Part shown: piece after piece, positions 25,024-33,389 of the stretch
How positions within the stretch are numbered: position 1 is the stretch's first letter
How the letters are laid out: each line of letters begins with the position of its first letter
Assembly (NCBI GenBank): GCA_963729075.1
Contig: CAVSMU010000010.1
Span: 434,001 to 498,000 of the forward strand
Origin: WHSW01 sp963729075
Lineage (GTDB): Bacteria; Actinomycetota; Thermoleophilia; Solirubrobacterales; 70-9
Length of the DNA: 64,000 nucleotides
Direction: 5' to 3'
The notes under the pieces: generated by a model
Databases searched by the model: none
Told to the model about the DNA's origin: nothing
Seen by the model: only the letters and a program-made list of their open reading frames with translations
Position numbers and translations under genes: made by a program

Positions 25024-26324
25024 GGCTGCTCCACCAATGCGTCCGCAAGCTCGTAAACATCTCCCGCGCCGATCGTCACCAGCAGGTCGCCGTCGCGCAG
25101 GTGTCCGCGCAGGCGCCCCAGCGCCGTTTCCGTGTCGCGCAGCCACCAGACCGGCCGCCCGCCGGAGCGGTCGGCGGCCGCGCGGGCGACGTCCAGACCG
25201 CTGACGCCGGCGAGCTCGCCCACCGGCTGCTCGCGGGCCGCGTAGACATCGAGCACCCCAACGGCGTCCGCGGCGGCGAGCGCGGCGCCGAAGCGGCCCG
25301 CGAGCGCCTTCGTGCGGGAGTACAGGTGCGGCTGGAAGACGGCGATCAGCCGCCGCGGCGCGAGCTCGCGAAGCGCCGCGAGCGTCGCCGCGACCTCGCT
25401 GGGGTGGTGGGCGTAGTCGTCGTAGATTTCGGCCCCGTCGCTGCGGCCCTTGCGCTGCTGCCGACGCAGCATCCCGGGGAATCCCTCGAGCCGCGGAGCG
25501 AGTTCCTCGGGACTTCCGAATCCGGCGAGCCCGGCGGCGGCGAGGGCCGCGCGGGCGTTGAGGACGTTGTGGACGCCCGGAACCCCCAGGCGCAGGGGCG
25601 GACCCGGCCGGTCGGCGTCGAAGCGCACGGTTCGCTGCCCGGCCGGGATCGAATCGAGCGCCGGGTCGGCGCGCAGGACGAGGCCCGAGGCGGGCTCGGC
25701 GAAGCGCCGGAACGCCTCGGTCAGCTCCGCGCGCGAGGACCAGTGCGAATGATGGTCGAGCTCGACGTTCGTGATCACCGCGATCTCGGGCTCGAGCTCG
25801 AGGAAGCTCGCGTCGGATTCGTCAGCTTCCGCGATCACCCACTCGGCGTCGGGGTCCCATGCCGCGTTGGCGGACTGGCCGCCGGGCCCGAGCCCGGGCA
25901 ACTCACCGCCGATGAAGAACGCGCTCCGGCCGACCGCGAGCCAGGCCAGCATGCCGGCGGTGGTCGTCTTCCCGTGCGCGCCGGCGACGGCCAGCAGGCG
26001 CTTTTCGGAGCAGAGCTCGGCGAGCAGCTCCCCGCGGTGGATCACCCGCTGCCGCCTGGCCCGCGCCCGCGCGAGCTCGGGGTTGGTCTCCGCGACCGCC
26101 GTCGACACGACCACCTCGGCGTCTTCGGGGACGCGCGCCGGATCGTGTCCGACCCGAGCGTCGATCCCGGCGGCCAGCAGGCGGCGAAGATAGGAGCTCT
26201 CGGCACGGTCGCTGCCGGTCACCCGCGCCCCGAGCCGGTCGCAGACGAGCGCCAGGCCGCTCATCCCCGCCCCGCCGATGGCGATGAAGTGGAGCTTTCG
26301 ATCGGCCCACGCGGAAGCGCTCAT
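25020..26324 (-). CDS. murC: UDP-N-acetylmuramate-L-alanine ligase
   Basis: Adds L-Ala to UDP-MurNAc, 434 aa. It begins with LHFIAIGGAGMSGLALVCDR and has the ATP-binding GAHGKTTTAGMLAWL, AEADESDASFLELEPEIAVI and NVELDHHSHW, then YDDYAHHPSEVAATLAALRE. The start overlaps the murG stop by 4 bases (26321-26324), and the end overlaps murB by 4 bases. Confidence 0.96.
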   Translation of the reverse strand: MSASAWADRKLHFIAIGGAGMSGLALVCDRLGARVTGSDRAESSYLRRLLAAGIDARVGHDPARVPEDAEVVVSTAVAETNPELARARARRQRVIHRGELLAELCSEKRLLAVAGAHGKTTTAGMLAWLAVGRSAFFIGGELPGLGPGGQSANAAWDPDAEWVIAEADESDASFLELEPEIAVITNVELDHHSHWSSRAELTEAFRRFAEPASGLVLRADPALDSIPAGQRTVRFDADRPGPPLRLGVPGVHNVLNARAALAAAGLAGFGSPEELAPRLEGFPGMLRRQQRKGRSDGAEIYDDYAHHPSEVAATLAALRELAPRRLIAVFQPHLYSRTKALAGRFGAALAAADAVGVLDVYAAREQPVGELAGVSGLDVARAAADRSGGRPVWWLRDTETALGRLRGHLRDGDLLVTIGAGDVYELADALVEQP

Positions 26325-27424
26325 GACCCGGCAGCTTCGCGGATCGCGTCCAAGACCTCGGCCGCGACGCGCTGCGCGGCGTCGGGGCGAGCACGGGCTC
26401 TGGCCGCGCGCGCCATCTCACGCAACCGCTCGTCGTCGGCGAGCAGCTCGCCGGCCAGCCGCCGCAGCCGCGCCGGGTCGAGCTCGGAGTCCTCGACCAC
26501 GACGGCGGCACCCGCGTCCGCCATCCAGGCGGCGTTCGCGTGCTGGTGGCGACTCGCTGCGTGTGGATAGGGAACGAGGATCGCGGGCCGGCCGGCGGCG
26601 GCGATCTCGAAGATCGATCCGCCCGCGCGGGCGAGCACCAGGTCGGACGCGGCGAGCGCGTCGGCGAGGTCGGGCTCGTATGCGAGCAGGGTGTAGCGGG
26701 CCGCGTCCCCGCCCGCGGCGAGCCGCTCGCGCGCCTCGTCGTAGTCGCGGGTCCCAGAGATGTGAAGGACGTGAAAGGCCCGATCGGCCGCCGCGGCCCC
26801 GGCGAAGGCCTCGAGCGCGCAGCGGTTTATCGAGCGCGCGCCCTGGCTGCCGCCGAACACCAGCAGGCAGCGGCCGGAGGCGGCGATGCCGAACCGCTCG
26901 CGCGCCCGGTCGCGGTCCGCCGCCCCGATCGCGGCCGGCACCGGGCGGCCGGTCACCAGGTAGCGCTCGCCCTCGCGGCCGGGGATCGGGAACGCGAGAC
27001 AGATCCGCCGCGCCCGCCGGGCGAGCAGCCGGTTGGTGAGCCCCAGGTGGCGGTCCGCCTCGGTCAGGACCAGCGGCATCCCGAGCGAGAGCGCCGCGAG
27101 CCCGGCCGGCCCGGCCACGTATCCGCCGCCGCCGAGGACTGCCTGCGCCCCGCGATCGCGGAGCGCCCGCCGCGCCGCAGGGACCGCCGCAGCCGCCAAC
27201 CGCAGCGAACCCACCGCGCGCACCGGGTTGCCGCGATCGAGGCCGCGCAGACGCAGGAGGTCGATCTCGTAGCCCGCCGCCGGCACCAGCTCGGCCTCCG
27301 CGCGATCGTCCGCCCCGAGGAACGAGACCTCGGCGCTCTCAGCCCGGAGCGCGTCGGCGACGGCCAGCGCTGGTACGACGTGGCCCGCGGTTCCCCCCGC
27401 GGCTATGACCACCCTGGGCGCCAT
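26321..27424 (-). CDS. murG: Lipid II synthase, MurG glycosyltransferase
   Basis: Transfers GlcNAc to lipid I at the inner membrane face. 367 aa from the ATG at 27424 (MAPRVVIAAGGTAGHVVPAL), chosen because the Gly-rich GGTAGHVVPALA loop then sits at the N-terminus. Donor-site motifs are LLVFGGSQGARSINRCALE and the late LVLARAGGSIFEIAAAGRPA. The start lies inside the 3' end of ftsW (86-base overlap), which is unusual beside the neat 4-base overlaps around it. Confidence 0.95.
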   Translation of the reverse strand: MAPRVVIAAGGTAGHVVPALAVADALRAESAEVSFLGADDRAEAELVPAAGYEIDLLRLRGLDRGNPVRAVGSLRLAAAAVPAARRALRDRGAQAVLGGGGYVAGPAGLAALSLGMPLVLTEADRHLGLTNRLLARRARRICLAFPIPGREGERYLVTGRPVPAAIGAADRDRARERFGIAASGRCLLVFGGSQGARSINRCALEAFAGAAAADRAFHVLHISGTRDYDEARERLAAGGDAARYTLLAYEPDLADALAASDLVLARAGGSIFEIAAAGRPAILVPYPHAASRHQHANAAWMADAGAAVVVEDSELDPARLRRLAGELLADDERLREMARAARARARPDAAQRVAAEVLDAIREAAGS

Positions 27425-28583
27425 CGACGACGCGGAGTCTCGCACCGCCACTCGACGGCCTCGTCGCCGAGCCGACGCTGCCGCCACGCGCGATGTTCAG
27501 CAACAGGCCGACGGCGGCCAGCATGATCATCATGCTCGCGTTGCCGTAGGAGACCAGGGGCAGCGGTACGCCCGTCAGTGGCGCCATCCCGAAGACGGCG
27601 AGCAGGTTCACGAGCGCCTGGACGAGGACCAGCGAGGTGAGCCCGGCCGCGAGCAGCTTGCCGTAGCGGTCGCGCGCGTTCTGGGCGATCTTCAGCCCCG
27701 CGTACGCGAACATCCCGTAGAGGCCGATCAGCGCCGCGATGCCGAGCATCCCGAGCTCCTCGCCGATCACCGCCGCGATCATGTCGGTATGGGCCTCCGG
27801 CAGGTAGAAGGCCTTCTGCAGGCTCTCCCCCAGGCCGACCCCGAACAGGCCGCCCGAGCCGAGCGCGATCTTGGCCTGCGTCAGCTGGAACCCGGCCCCG
27901 CCCGGGTCCCCGCCCGGGTCGAGGAACGTCGTCAGGCGCGAGACCCTGTAGGGCTCGACCGCGACCGCGAGCAGCATTGCCGCGCCGGCGCCGGCCGCCA
28001 GCAGGCCGATGTCGCGGACCCTGACGCCCGCGGCGAGCATCAGCGCGGCGATCGCCATGCAGATGACGAGAGCCGTGCCGAGGTCCCCGACGGCGACGAG
28101 CAGCACGCCGCCTCCGGCGACGCCGAGCAGGGGCGCCAGCGGCCCGATGCCTCCGCTGAGCATCCGGGGCTGCGTCGCCAGCAGCTGCGCGCCGAACAGG
28201 ATCAGCGCGATCTTCATGACCTCCGACGGCTGGATCTGAAGCGGACCGGCCGCGATCCACGCCCGCGACCCGTTCACCTCCGTCCCGATCCCCGGGACCA
28301 GGACGGCGAAACAGAGGAAGAAGGCGCCGCCCAGCACGAGCGGCGTCAGCGGTCGCAGGAGCTTCACGCCGCGCGTCGAGAGCAGGTGCATGACGAGCAG
28401 CCCGAGGGCCCCGAAGAGCGCGGTGCGCTTGAGGTAGTAGGCCCCGTCGCCCGCTTCGCCGAGCAGCGAGGTGGTCGAGCTCGCGCTGAACACCATCACG
28501 ACGCCGAAGGCGAGCAGGCACAGCGTCGCGGTCAGCAGCAGCGAGTACTCGAGCGAGTTCGTTCCCCTGGCGCGCGGGCTCAT
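27339..28583 (-). CDS. ftsW: Peptidoglycan glycosyltransferase FtsW
   Basis: SEDS-family polymerase and divisome protein, 414 aa from the ATG at 28583, which overlaps the murD stop (ATGA). About ten membrane segments are visible. SEDS motifs are GTEVNGSRAWIAAGPLQIQP, then SEVMKIALILFGAQLL, the loop LPEAHTDMIAAVIGEELGML and PLTGVPLPLVSYGNASMMIM. The last 30 residues are Arg/Gly-rich and overlap murG, so the true stop may be earlier if an indel exists there. Confidence 0.93.
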   Translation of the reverse strand: MSPRARGTNSLEYSLLLTATLCLLAFGVVMVFSASSTTSLLGEAGDGAYYLKRTALFGALGLLVMHLLSTRGVKLLRPLTPLVLGGAFFLCFAVLVPGIGTEVNGSRAWIAAGPLQIQPSEVMKIALILFGAQLLATQPRMLSGGIGPLAPLLGVAGGGVLLVAVGDLGTALVICMAIAALMLAAGVRVRDIGLLAAGAGAAMLLAVAVEPYRVSRLTTFLDPGGDPGGAGFQLTQAKIALGSGGLFGVGLGESLQKAFYLPEAHTDMIAAVIGEELGMLGIAALIGLYGMFAYAGLKIAQNARDRYGKLLAAGLTSLVLVQALVNLLAVFGMAPLTGVPLPLVSYGNASMMIMLAAVGLLLNIARGGSVGSATRPSSGGARLRVVDGAQGGHSRGGNRGPRRTSAGRRRRAPG

Positions 28584-29944
28584 CGCAGCCCCTCGACCAG
28601 CTCGCGGAAGTGCTCGCCGCGCGCCTCGAAGTCGGGATACGCGTCGAAGCTCGCGCATGCGGGCGCCAGCAGTACGACCTCGCCGGGCTCGGCCGCTGCC
28701 GCGGCGGCCGCGACGGCGGCGGCGAGGTCGTCGCAGCGCCGGTGCGCGACGCCGGCGGCCCAGGCCGGCTCGAGATCCCGTTCGAGCGCACCCGCCGCCT
28801 CGCCGACCAGATAGCAACCGCGGCAGCGCTCGGTGACCGGCGCCGCCAGCTCGGCGAAGCCTCCTCCCTTGAGCGACCCGCCGAGGATTGCGTGGACGCC
28901 GCCCTCGAAGGAGCGCAGCGCGGCGCTCGCCGCCGCCACGTTGGTCGCCTTCGAGTCGTTGACATAGAGGACGCCGTCGATCTCCGCGACGCGCTCGAGC
29001 CGGTGGGGGACCCCGGTGAAGCTCCGCAGGCCCGCCGCCATCGCGTCCCGCTCGATCCCCATCACCAACGCGGCGGCCGCCGCCGCGGCCGCGTTCTCGG
29101 CGTTGTGCGGACCGATCAACGCCAGCTCGCTCGTTCGCAGCAGCGGTTCGCCACGGAGCTCCAGGACCCCGCCGTCGACGATCACCTGGCAGTCGGGGCT
29201 CGCGCCGGGCTCGCGGCAAAACGCCACCCGGCGCCCGCGCCCGCCGAGGTCCACCCCCCGCAGCGCGGCCTCGGACCCGTTGTAGATGGCGATGTCGTCG
29301 GTGCCCTGGTGGGCGAAGATGCGCAGCTTCGCCGCCAGGTACGCGTCGAAGCCGCGGTGGCGATCGAGGTGGTCGGGCGCGACGTTCAGGAGCAGCGCGC
29401 ACTCGGGCGCGAACGCGTCGGCGTCCTCGAGCTGAAAGCTCGACGCCTCGCAGACGATCGTCGCGTCCGCGTCCACCTCTCCGACCAGCGATGCGAGGGG
29501 GGTGCCCACGTTGCCGGCGACCGCGACCGGGGTGTCGGCGTTGCGCCAGACGTGACCGAGCAGCTCGGTCACGGTCGTCTTGCCGTTGGTGCCGGTCACG
29601 GCTACGAAGCGATTCGGGAGCAGGCGCCAGGCGAGCTCGAGCTCACCGATGATCGGCAGGCCCCGATCCCGCGCCCGGGCGATCGCCGGGGCATTCGCGG
29701 GAACGCCGGGGCTCTTGACCACGCAGCGCGCACGCCCGACCAACTCCGATCCATCCCCATCCAGGGTCACTTCGACGCCCACCCCCCGAAGCCCTTCCGC
29801 GCCGTCAGGGCTCGCGGAGTCGACGCCGATCACCTGCTCGCCGCGCTCCGCCAGCAATCGTGCCGCGGCCTGGCCCGATCGGGCGAGGCCGACGAGGAGA
29901 AACGGGCCGTCCGGAAGGGGCGGGCGGGGCTTTGAGGCGGGCAT
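28580..29944 (-). CDS. murD: UDP-N-acetylmuramoylalanine-D-glutamate ligase
   Basis: Adds D-Glu to UDP-MurNAc-Ala, 454 aa. ATP-binding loop VAVTGTNGKTTVTELLGHVW, then CEASSFQLEDADAF, LLNVAPDHLDRHRGFDAYLA and YVNDSKATNVAAASAALRSF. It is the first gene of the second dcw block. Its start is 41 bases from the divergent gene at 29986, so a promoter must lie in or next to that short gap. Confidence 0.96.
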   Translation of the reverse strand: MPASKPRPPLPDGPFLLVGLARSGQAAARLLAERGEQVIGVDSASPDGAEGLRGVGVEVTLDGDGSELVGRARCVVKSPGVPANAPAIARARDRGLPIIGELELAWRLLPNRFVAVTGTNGKTTVTELLGHVWRNADTPVAVAGNVGTPLASLVGEVDADATIVCEASSFQLEDADAFAPECALLLNVAPDHLDRHRGFDAYLAAKLRIFAHQGTDDIAIYNGSEAALRGVDLGGRGRRVAFCREPGASPDCQVIVDGGVLELRGEPLLRTSELALIGPHNAENAAAAAAAALVMGIERDAMAAGLRSFTGVPHRLERVAEIDGVLYVNDSKATNVAAASAALRSFEGGVHAILGGSLKGGGFAELAAPVTERCRGCYLVGEAAGALERDLEPAWAAGVAHRRCDDLAAAVAAAAAAAEPGEVVLLAPACASFDAYPDFEARGEHFRELVEGLR

Positions 29945-29985
29945 GCGGATAGTTTCGCCTCGCCCGTCCCCGCTACCTTCTTCGC

Positions 29986-30402
29986 ATGGACGAGCGGGTC
30001 AAGAGCGCGTCGGGCAAGACGGGGCGGTTCGTGCTCGAGATCGTGGCCGCGATCGTCGTCGGCGCCGGGGTGCCGCTCTTCTGGATCTGGATCGGCTCGG
30101 TGGTCCAGGGCTCACGCGGGGCGCAGGGGGTCGAGGCGAGCACCGCGATCGTCCTCGTCCTCGGGATCCTGATCAGCTACACGGTGATCCTGATCGTCGC
30201 CGGCGCGATCCAGGGCCGCAACCAGGCCTCGCGGCCGCCGACCCGCTATCCATGGAATCGCAGCATGCGCGACGCGCCCTACCGGCCCGGCGAGGGCAAG
30301 CTCAGCCCGGTCGAGGCCGTTTTCGTCGGCACGGCGATCGTCGCCTCGGTCGCGATGCTGGTCTGGTTCTTCGCCTTCGCGGGCAACCCGCTGCCGGGCT
30401 AG
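29986..30402 (+). CDS. Small membrane protein of unknown function
   Basis: 138 aa. There are three hydrophobic segments: VLEIVAAIVVGAGVPLFWIW, AIVLVLGILISYTVILIVAG, and near the C-terminus AIVASVAMLVWFFAFAG. A hydrophilic loop with RPPTRYPWNRSMRDAPYRPG separates the last two. No family is recognised. It is encoded opposite to the dcw genes that flank it and lies 12 bases before the SRPBCC gene, with which it probably forms a two-gene unit. Confidence 0.7.
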   Translation: MDERVKSASGKTGRFVLEIVAAIVVGAGVPLFWIWIGSVVQGSRGAQGVEASTAIVLVLGILISYTVILIVAGAIQGRNQASRPPTRYPWNRSMRDAPYRPGEGKLSPVEAVFVGTAIVASVAMLVWFFAFAGNPLPG

Positions 30403-30414
30403 CGGTCGAGGCGG

Positions 30415-30876
30415 GTGTTCGAGGCAATCCACTCCGACCGCGCCTACACCGATCCCGCCGCGATCTGGGCGCTCTGGGCGGACCCCGGGCGCTGGCCGGA
30501 CTGGAATGAGCAGATCGACCACGCCGAGGTCGACGGCCCGCTGGACGTCGGGACGGAGGTGCGGGTCAAGTTTCGCCGCGGCGGGACCGTGCGCTTCAAC
30601 GTGACCGAGCTGGAGCCCGAGCGCCTGTTCGTCGACGAGGCGCGCTTCCCCGGCGCCCGCCTCGGCCACGAGCACCGGCTTGCCCCGGGCAAGTCGAGCG
30701 TCGAGATCACCCACCGGATCTACCTCGAGGGCCCGTTGTCGGGCTTCTGGTCACTGATGATGGGGCGCAAGCGACTGCGCGAATCCGTGGTCCGCTTCAT
30801 CGAGCGCGAGCGCGAGCTCGCCGAGCCGAAGGCGCAGCGGCAATCGAAGGGACGCCGCGGCACGAAGCGCGGATAA
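30415..30876 (+). CDS. SRPBCC (START/polyketide cyclase-like) family protein
   Basis: 153 aa from the GTG at 30415. The helix-grip fold pattern is visible: AIHSDRAYTDPAAIWALWAD, PGRWPDWNEQIDHAEVDGPL, VGTEVRVKFRRGGTVRFNVT, LGHEHRLAPGKSSVEITHRI. The basic tail (RQSKGRRGTKRG) is disordered. These proteins bind hydrophobic ligands; the ligand is unknown. It ends 34 bases before the hairpin of the intergenic repeat. Confidence 0.8.
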   Translation: MFEAIHSDRAYTDPAAIWALWADPGRWPDWNEQIDHAEVDGPLDVGTEVRVKFRRGGTVRFNVTELEPERLFVDEARFPGARLGHEHRLAPGKSSVEITHRIYLEGPLSGFWSLMMGRKRLRESVVRFIERERELAEPKAQRQSKGRRGTKRG

Positions 30877-30910
30877 GCCCCCGCCACCCCCGGACGCGGG
30901 AGCAGCATCA

Positions 30911-30998
30911 AATGTCCGCGGCGTAGCCGCGGACCAGGTGTTCGAGCGAGAGCGGAGGAGGTGGCGGGCAGTTGTTCTGGAGCGGAGGAGGCGGCGGA
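30911..30998 (+). repeat. Intergenic hairpin repeat, copy 1
   Basis: A perfect 9 bp stem (GTCCGCGGC at 30914-30922, GTA loop, GCCGCGGAC at 30926-30934) is followed by CCA, four bases and TTC. Then come AGCGGAGGAGGTGGCGGG and, after a TTGT spacer, a second GAGCGGAGGA block. The same order occurs on the opposite strand at 49596-49504. It sits between convergent gene ends (30876 plus, 31003 minus), so the hairpin may end both transcripts. Confidence 0.75.
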
Positions 30999-31002
30999 GT
31001 TG

Positions 31003-32028
31003 TTAGGAGCCGATCGAGTTCTGGTACAGCGTGAAGCCGATCCCGCTGCAGACCGCGGCGATGATCCAGAAGCGGAGCATGATCTTGGTCTCCGACCAGG
31101 CGAGCAGCTCGAAGTGGTGGTGGACCGGAGCCATCAGGAGCACCCGGCGGCGGAACATCTTGAAGCTGATCACCTGAATGGCGACCGAGAGCGCCTCGAT
31201 CACGAAGATCCCGCCGATGATGATCAGGAGCAGCTCGGTCTGGGTCATCACGGCGAGTGCTCCGATCGCCCCGCCGAGGCCGAGCGAGCCGGTGTCGCCC
31301 ATGAAGATCGAGGCCGGGAAGGAGTTGAACCACAGGAAGCCGACCGACGCGCCGACGAAGCACGCCGAGAGCACCGCCAACCCCTCCTGGCCGCTGGTGA
31401 TCGTGATCGCGGTGTAGGCGAGCAGCACGATCGCACACGAGCCCGCCGCGAGCCCGTCGAGGCCGTCGGTGAGGTTGACCGCGTTCGAGGCCCCGGCGAT
31501 CACGAAGTAGACGAAGATCAAATACACCACCGGGCCGACGTAGATCTCGGTGTCGAAGACGCGGGACTCGAGCGCCGGCGCGATCCCGAGCTCGTCGTAG
31601 GCCACCCACCAGAGCGCCAGCGCCAGAGCGATCTGGACGAGCAGCTTCCAGCGCGCGGCGAGGCCGAGCGAGCGCCGCTTGGTGATCTTGATGAAGTCGT
31701 CGGCGAAGCCGAGCGCCGCGCAGCCGAGCGCGACCCCGAAGACCGCGAGGCTGGCGGTGTCGCGGTCGGAGAGCACGAGATACGGGATCGAGATCGCGAG
31801 GAAGAGGATCAGCCCGCCCATCGTCGGCGTCCCCGCCTTCGAGGCGTGTTCCTGGGGGCCCTCCTCGCGGATCTGCTGACCGAACTCCTTGACCCGCAGG
31901 TACTCGATGAACTTCGGCCCGAGGAAGATGGTGATCAGCATCGCGGCCATCCCCGCGATCAGCACCTCGCCGCGGTCGATCGCGGTCGAGGCGATGTCGT
32001 TGACGAGCTGGGCGGGCGGCGGGATCAC
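31003..32028 (-). CDS. mraY: Phospho-N-acetylmuramoyl-pentapeptide-transferase
   Basis: Makes lipid I from UDP-MurNAc-pentapeptide and undecaprenyl phosphate, 341 aa, about ten membrane helices. Active-site motifs are the Asp pair in LGFADDFIKITKRRSLGL, NAVNLTDGLDGLAAG, MGDTGSLGLGG and the cytoplasmic MAPVHHHFELLAWSETKIM. The start overlaps the murF stop by 4 bases (32025-32028). It is the last gene of the first dcw block. Confidence 0.97.
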   Translation of the reverse strand: MIPPPAQLVNDIASTAIDRGEVLIAGMAAMLITIFLGPKFIEYLRVKEFGQQIREEGPQEHASKAGTPTMGGLILFLAISIPYLVLSDRDTASLAVFGVALGCAALGFADDFIKITKRRSLGLAARWKLLVQIALALALWWVAYDELGIAPALESRVFDTEIYVGPVVYLIFVYFVIAGASNAVNLTDGLDGLAAGSCAIVLLAYTAITITSGQEGLAVLSACFVGASVGFLWFNSFPASIFMGDTGSLGLGGAIGALAVMTQTELLLIIIGGIFVIEALSVAIQVISFKMFRRRVLLMAPVHHHFELLAWSETKIMLRFWIIAAVCSGIGFTLYQNSIGS

Positions 32029-33389
32029 GTTCGGTCGCGGTTGCGGGCCCGGGCGACGAACTCGTCGGTGAAGTGCTCGAGGCCGATCGCCCGCGAGCCC
32101 TTGACGAGGATCGCGTCGCCCTCCCCGGCCAGCTCCTCCGCGACGGCCACCGCCGCCGCGGGGTCAGGGGCCCACTCGTCGGCGGCGTAGTCGCGGGCGA
32201 GCTCGCCGACGCCGACGATCGCGTCGATGCCGAGCGCGCGGGCGTGCGCGCCGGCGTCGCGGTGGTAGCCGGGCGCGCCGGGCCCGAGCTCCGCCATGCC
32301 GCCGAGGATCGCGATCCGCCGGCCCGGGACCTCGATCGAGGCGAGATGGTCGAGCGCGGCACGCATCGAGATGGGGTTGGCGTTGTAGCAGTCGTTGACG
32401 AGCACCGAGCCTCCGGGGAGCTCGATCAGCTCGCCCCGCAGCCGCGAGAAGGATATGCGCGACGCCCGACGTGCCATTTCCTCGAGCGGCGCTTCGAGCG
32501 CCACGCCGATCGCCACGGCGCAGGTCGTGTTGAGCAGGTTGTGTTGCTCCGTGAAGGGCAGGTCGAAGCTCGCCTCGCCGTGGGGCGTGCCGATCATCGC
32601 CTCGAGCCCGCGGCCGCGGCGCTCGGAGCGGAGCGCGAACACGTCGCCCCCGGCGCCGAAGGTGATGGTGGTAAGGCGATCGTTGAGGTGCGGCTCGAGC
32701 GCCTCCGCATCGGCCGGGATCACGACCCTCCCGTCGAGCGGGAGCCCGCCCAGGAGCTCCGCCTTGGCCGCCGCGATCGCCTCGATCGTCCCCAGAAGCT
32801 CCAGGTGCACGGGGCCGACGTTGGTGATCGCGCCCACGTCGGGCTCGGCGATGTCGGAGAGCTCGGCGATCTGTCCGAGCCCGCGCATGGCCATCTCCAG
32901 GACCAGCAGCTCGGTCTCCGGCGGCGCCGCGAGCACGGCCAGCGGCAGCCCCACCTCGGTGTTGTAGTTCTCCGGGCTCGCGTGGGTGCGATAGGGCAGG
33001 ATCGCCCGGCAGATGTCCTTCACCGATGTCTTTCCCGTGGAGCCGGTGATCCCGACCACCGGACAGTCCAGCTCGCGCCGCCACGCGCGCGCGAGCGACT
33101 GCAGCGCGGCGCGCGGGTCCGCGGCGGCGTAGATCCAGCCCGGGGGCGCGGCCTCCGCGAGCGCCCGGGCCCTGGCGGGCTCGACCATCACCCCCCAGAC
33201 GCCGGCTCCGAGTGCCGCCTCGGCATGCTCGCCACCGTCGGCGCGCTCACCCCGCAGGCCGAAGAAGAGCTCCCCCACGGCAGCGTCACGCGAGTCGATC
33301 GCGGCGCGCTCGGGTCGTCCGCCCAGGCCCTCGCGAACGATCTCCGCGCCCGCCTCCGCGGCGATCCGCTCGGGAGTGAGCTCGATCAT
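32025..33389 (-). CDS. murF: UDP-MurNAc-tripeptide-D-alanyl-D-alanine ligase
   Basis: Adds D-Ala-D-Ala to the tripeptide precursor. 454 aa from the ATG at 33389 (MIELTPERIAAEAGAEIV), which overlaps the murE stop (ATGA). The longer open frame to 33965 is a shadow. Motifs are VVGITGSTGKTSVKDICRAI, LEMAMRGLGQIAELSDIAEP, NVGPVHLELLGTIEAIAAAK and VLVNDCYNANPISMRAALDH. Confidence 0.96.
   Translation of the reverse strand: MIELTPERIAAEAGAEIVREGLGGRPERAAIDSRDAAVGELFFGLRGERADGGEHAEAALGAGVWGVMVEPARARALAEAAPPGWIYAAADPRAALQSLARAWRRELDCPVVGITGSTGKTSVKDICRAILPYRTHASPENYNTEVGLPLAVLAAPPETELLVLEMAMRGLGQIAELSDIAEPDVGAITNVGPVHLELLGTIEAIAAAKAELLGGLPLDGRVVIPADAEALEPHLNDRLTTITFGAGGDVFALRSERRGRGLEAMIGTPHGEASFDLPFTEQHNLLNTTCAVAIGVALEAPLEEMARRASRISFSRLRGELIELPGGSVLVNDCYNANPISMRAALDHLASIEVPGRRIAILGGMAELGPGAPGYHRDAGAHARALGIDAIVGVGELARDYAADEWAPDPAAAVAVAEELAGEGDAILVKGSRAIGLEHFTDEFVARARNRDRT

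Noticed and set aside
26540..27526. Plus-strand frame opposite murG as a possible gene
   Set aside because: No family pattern, and its coordinates mirror the well-supported murG reading frame.
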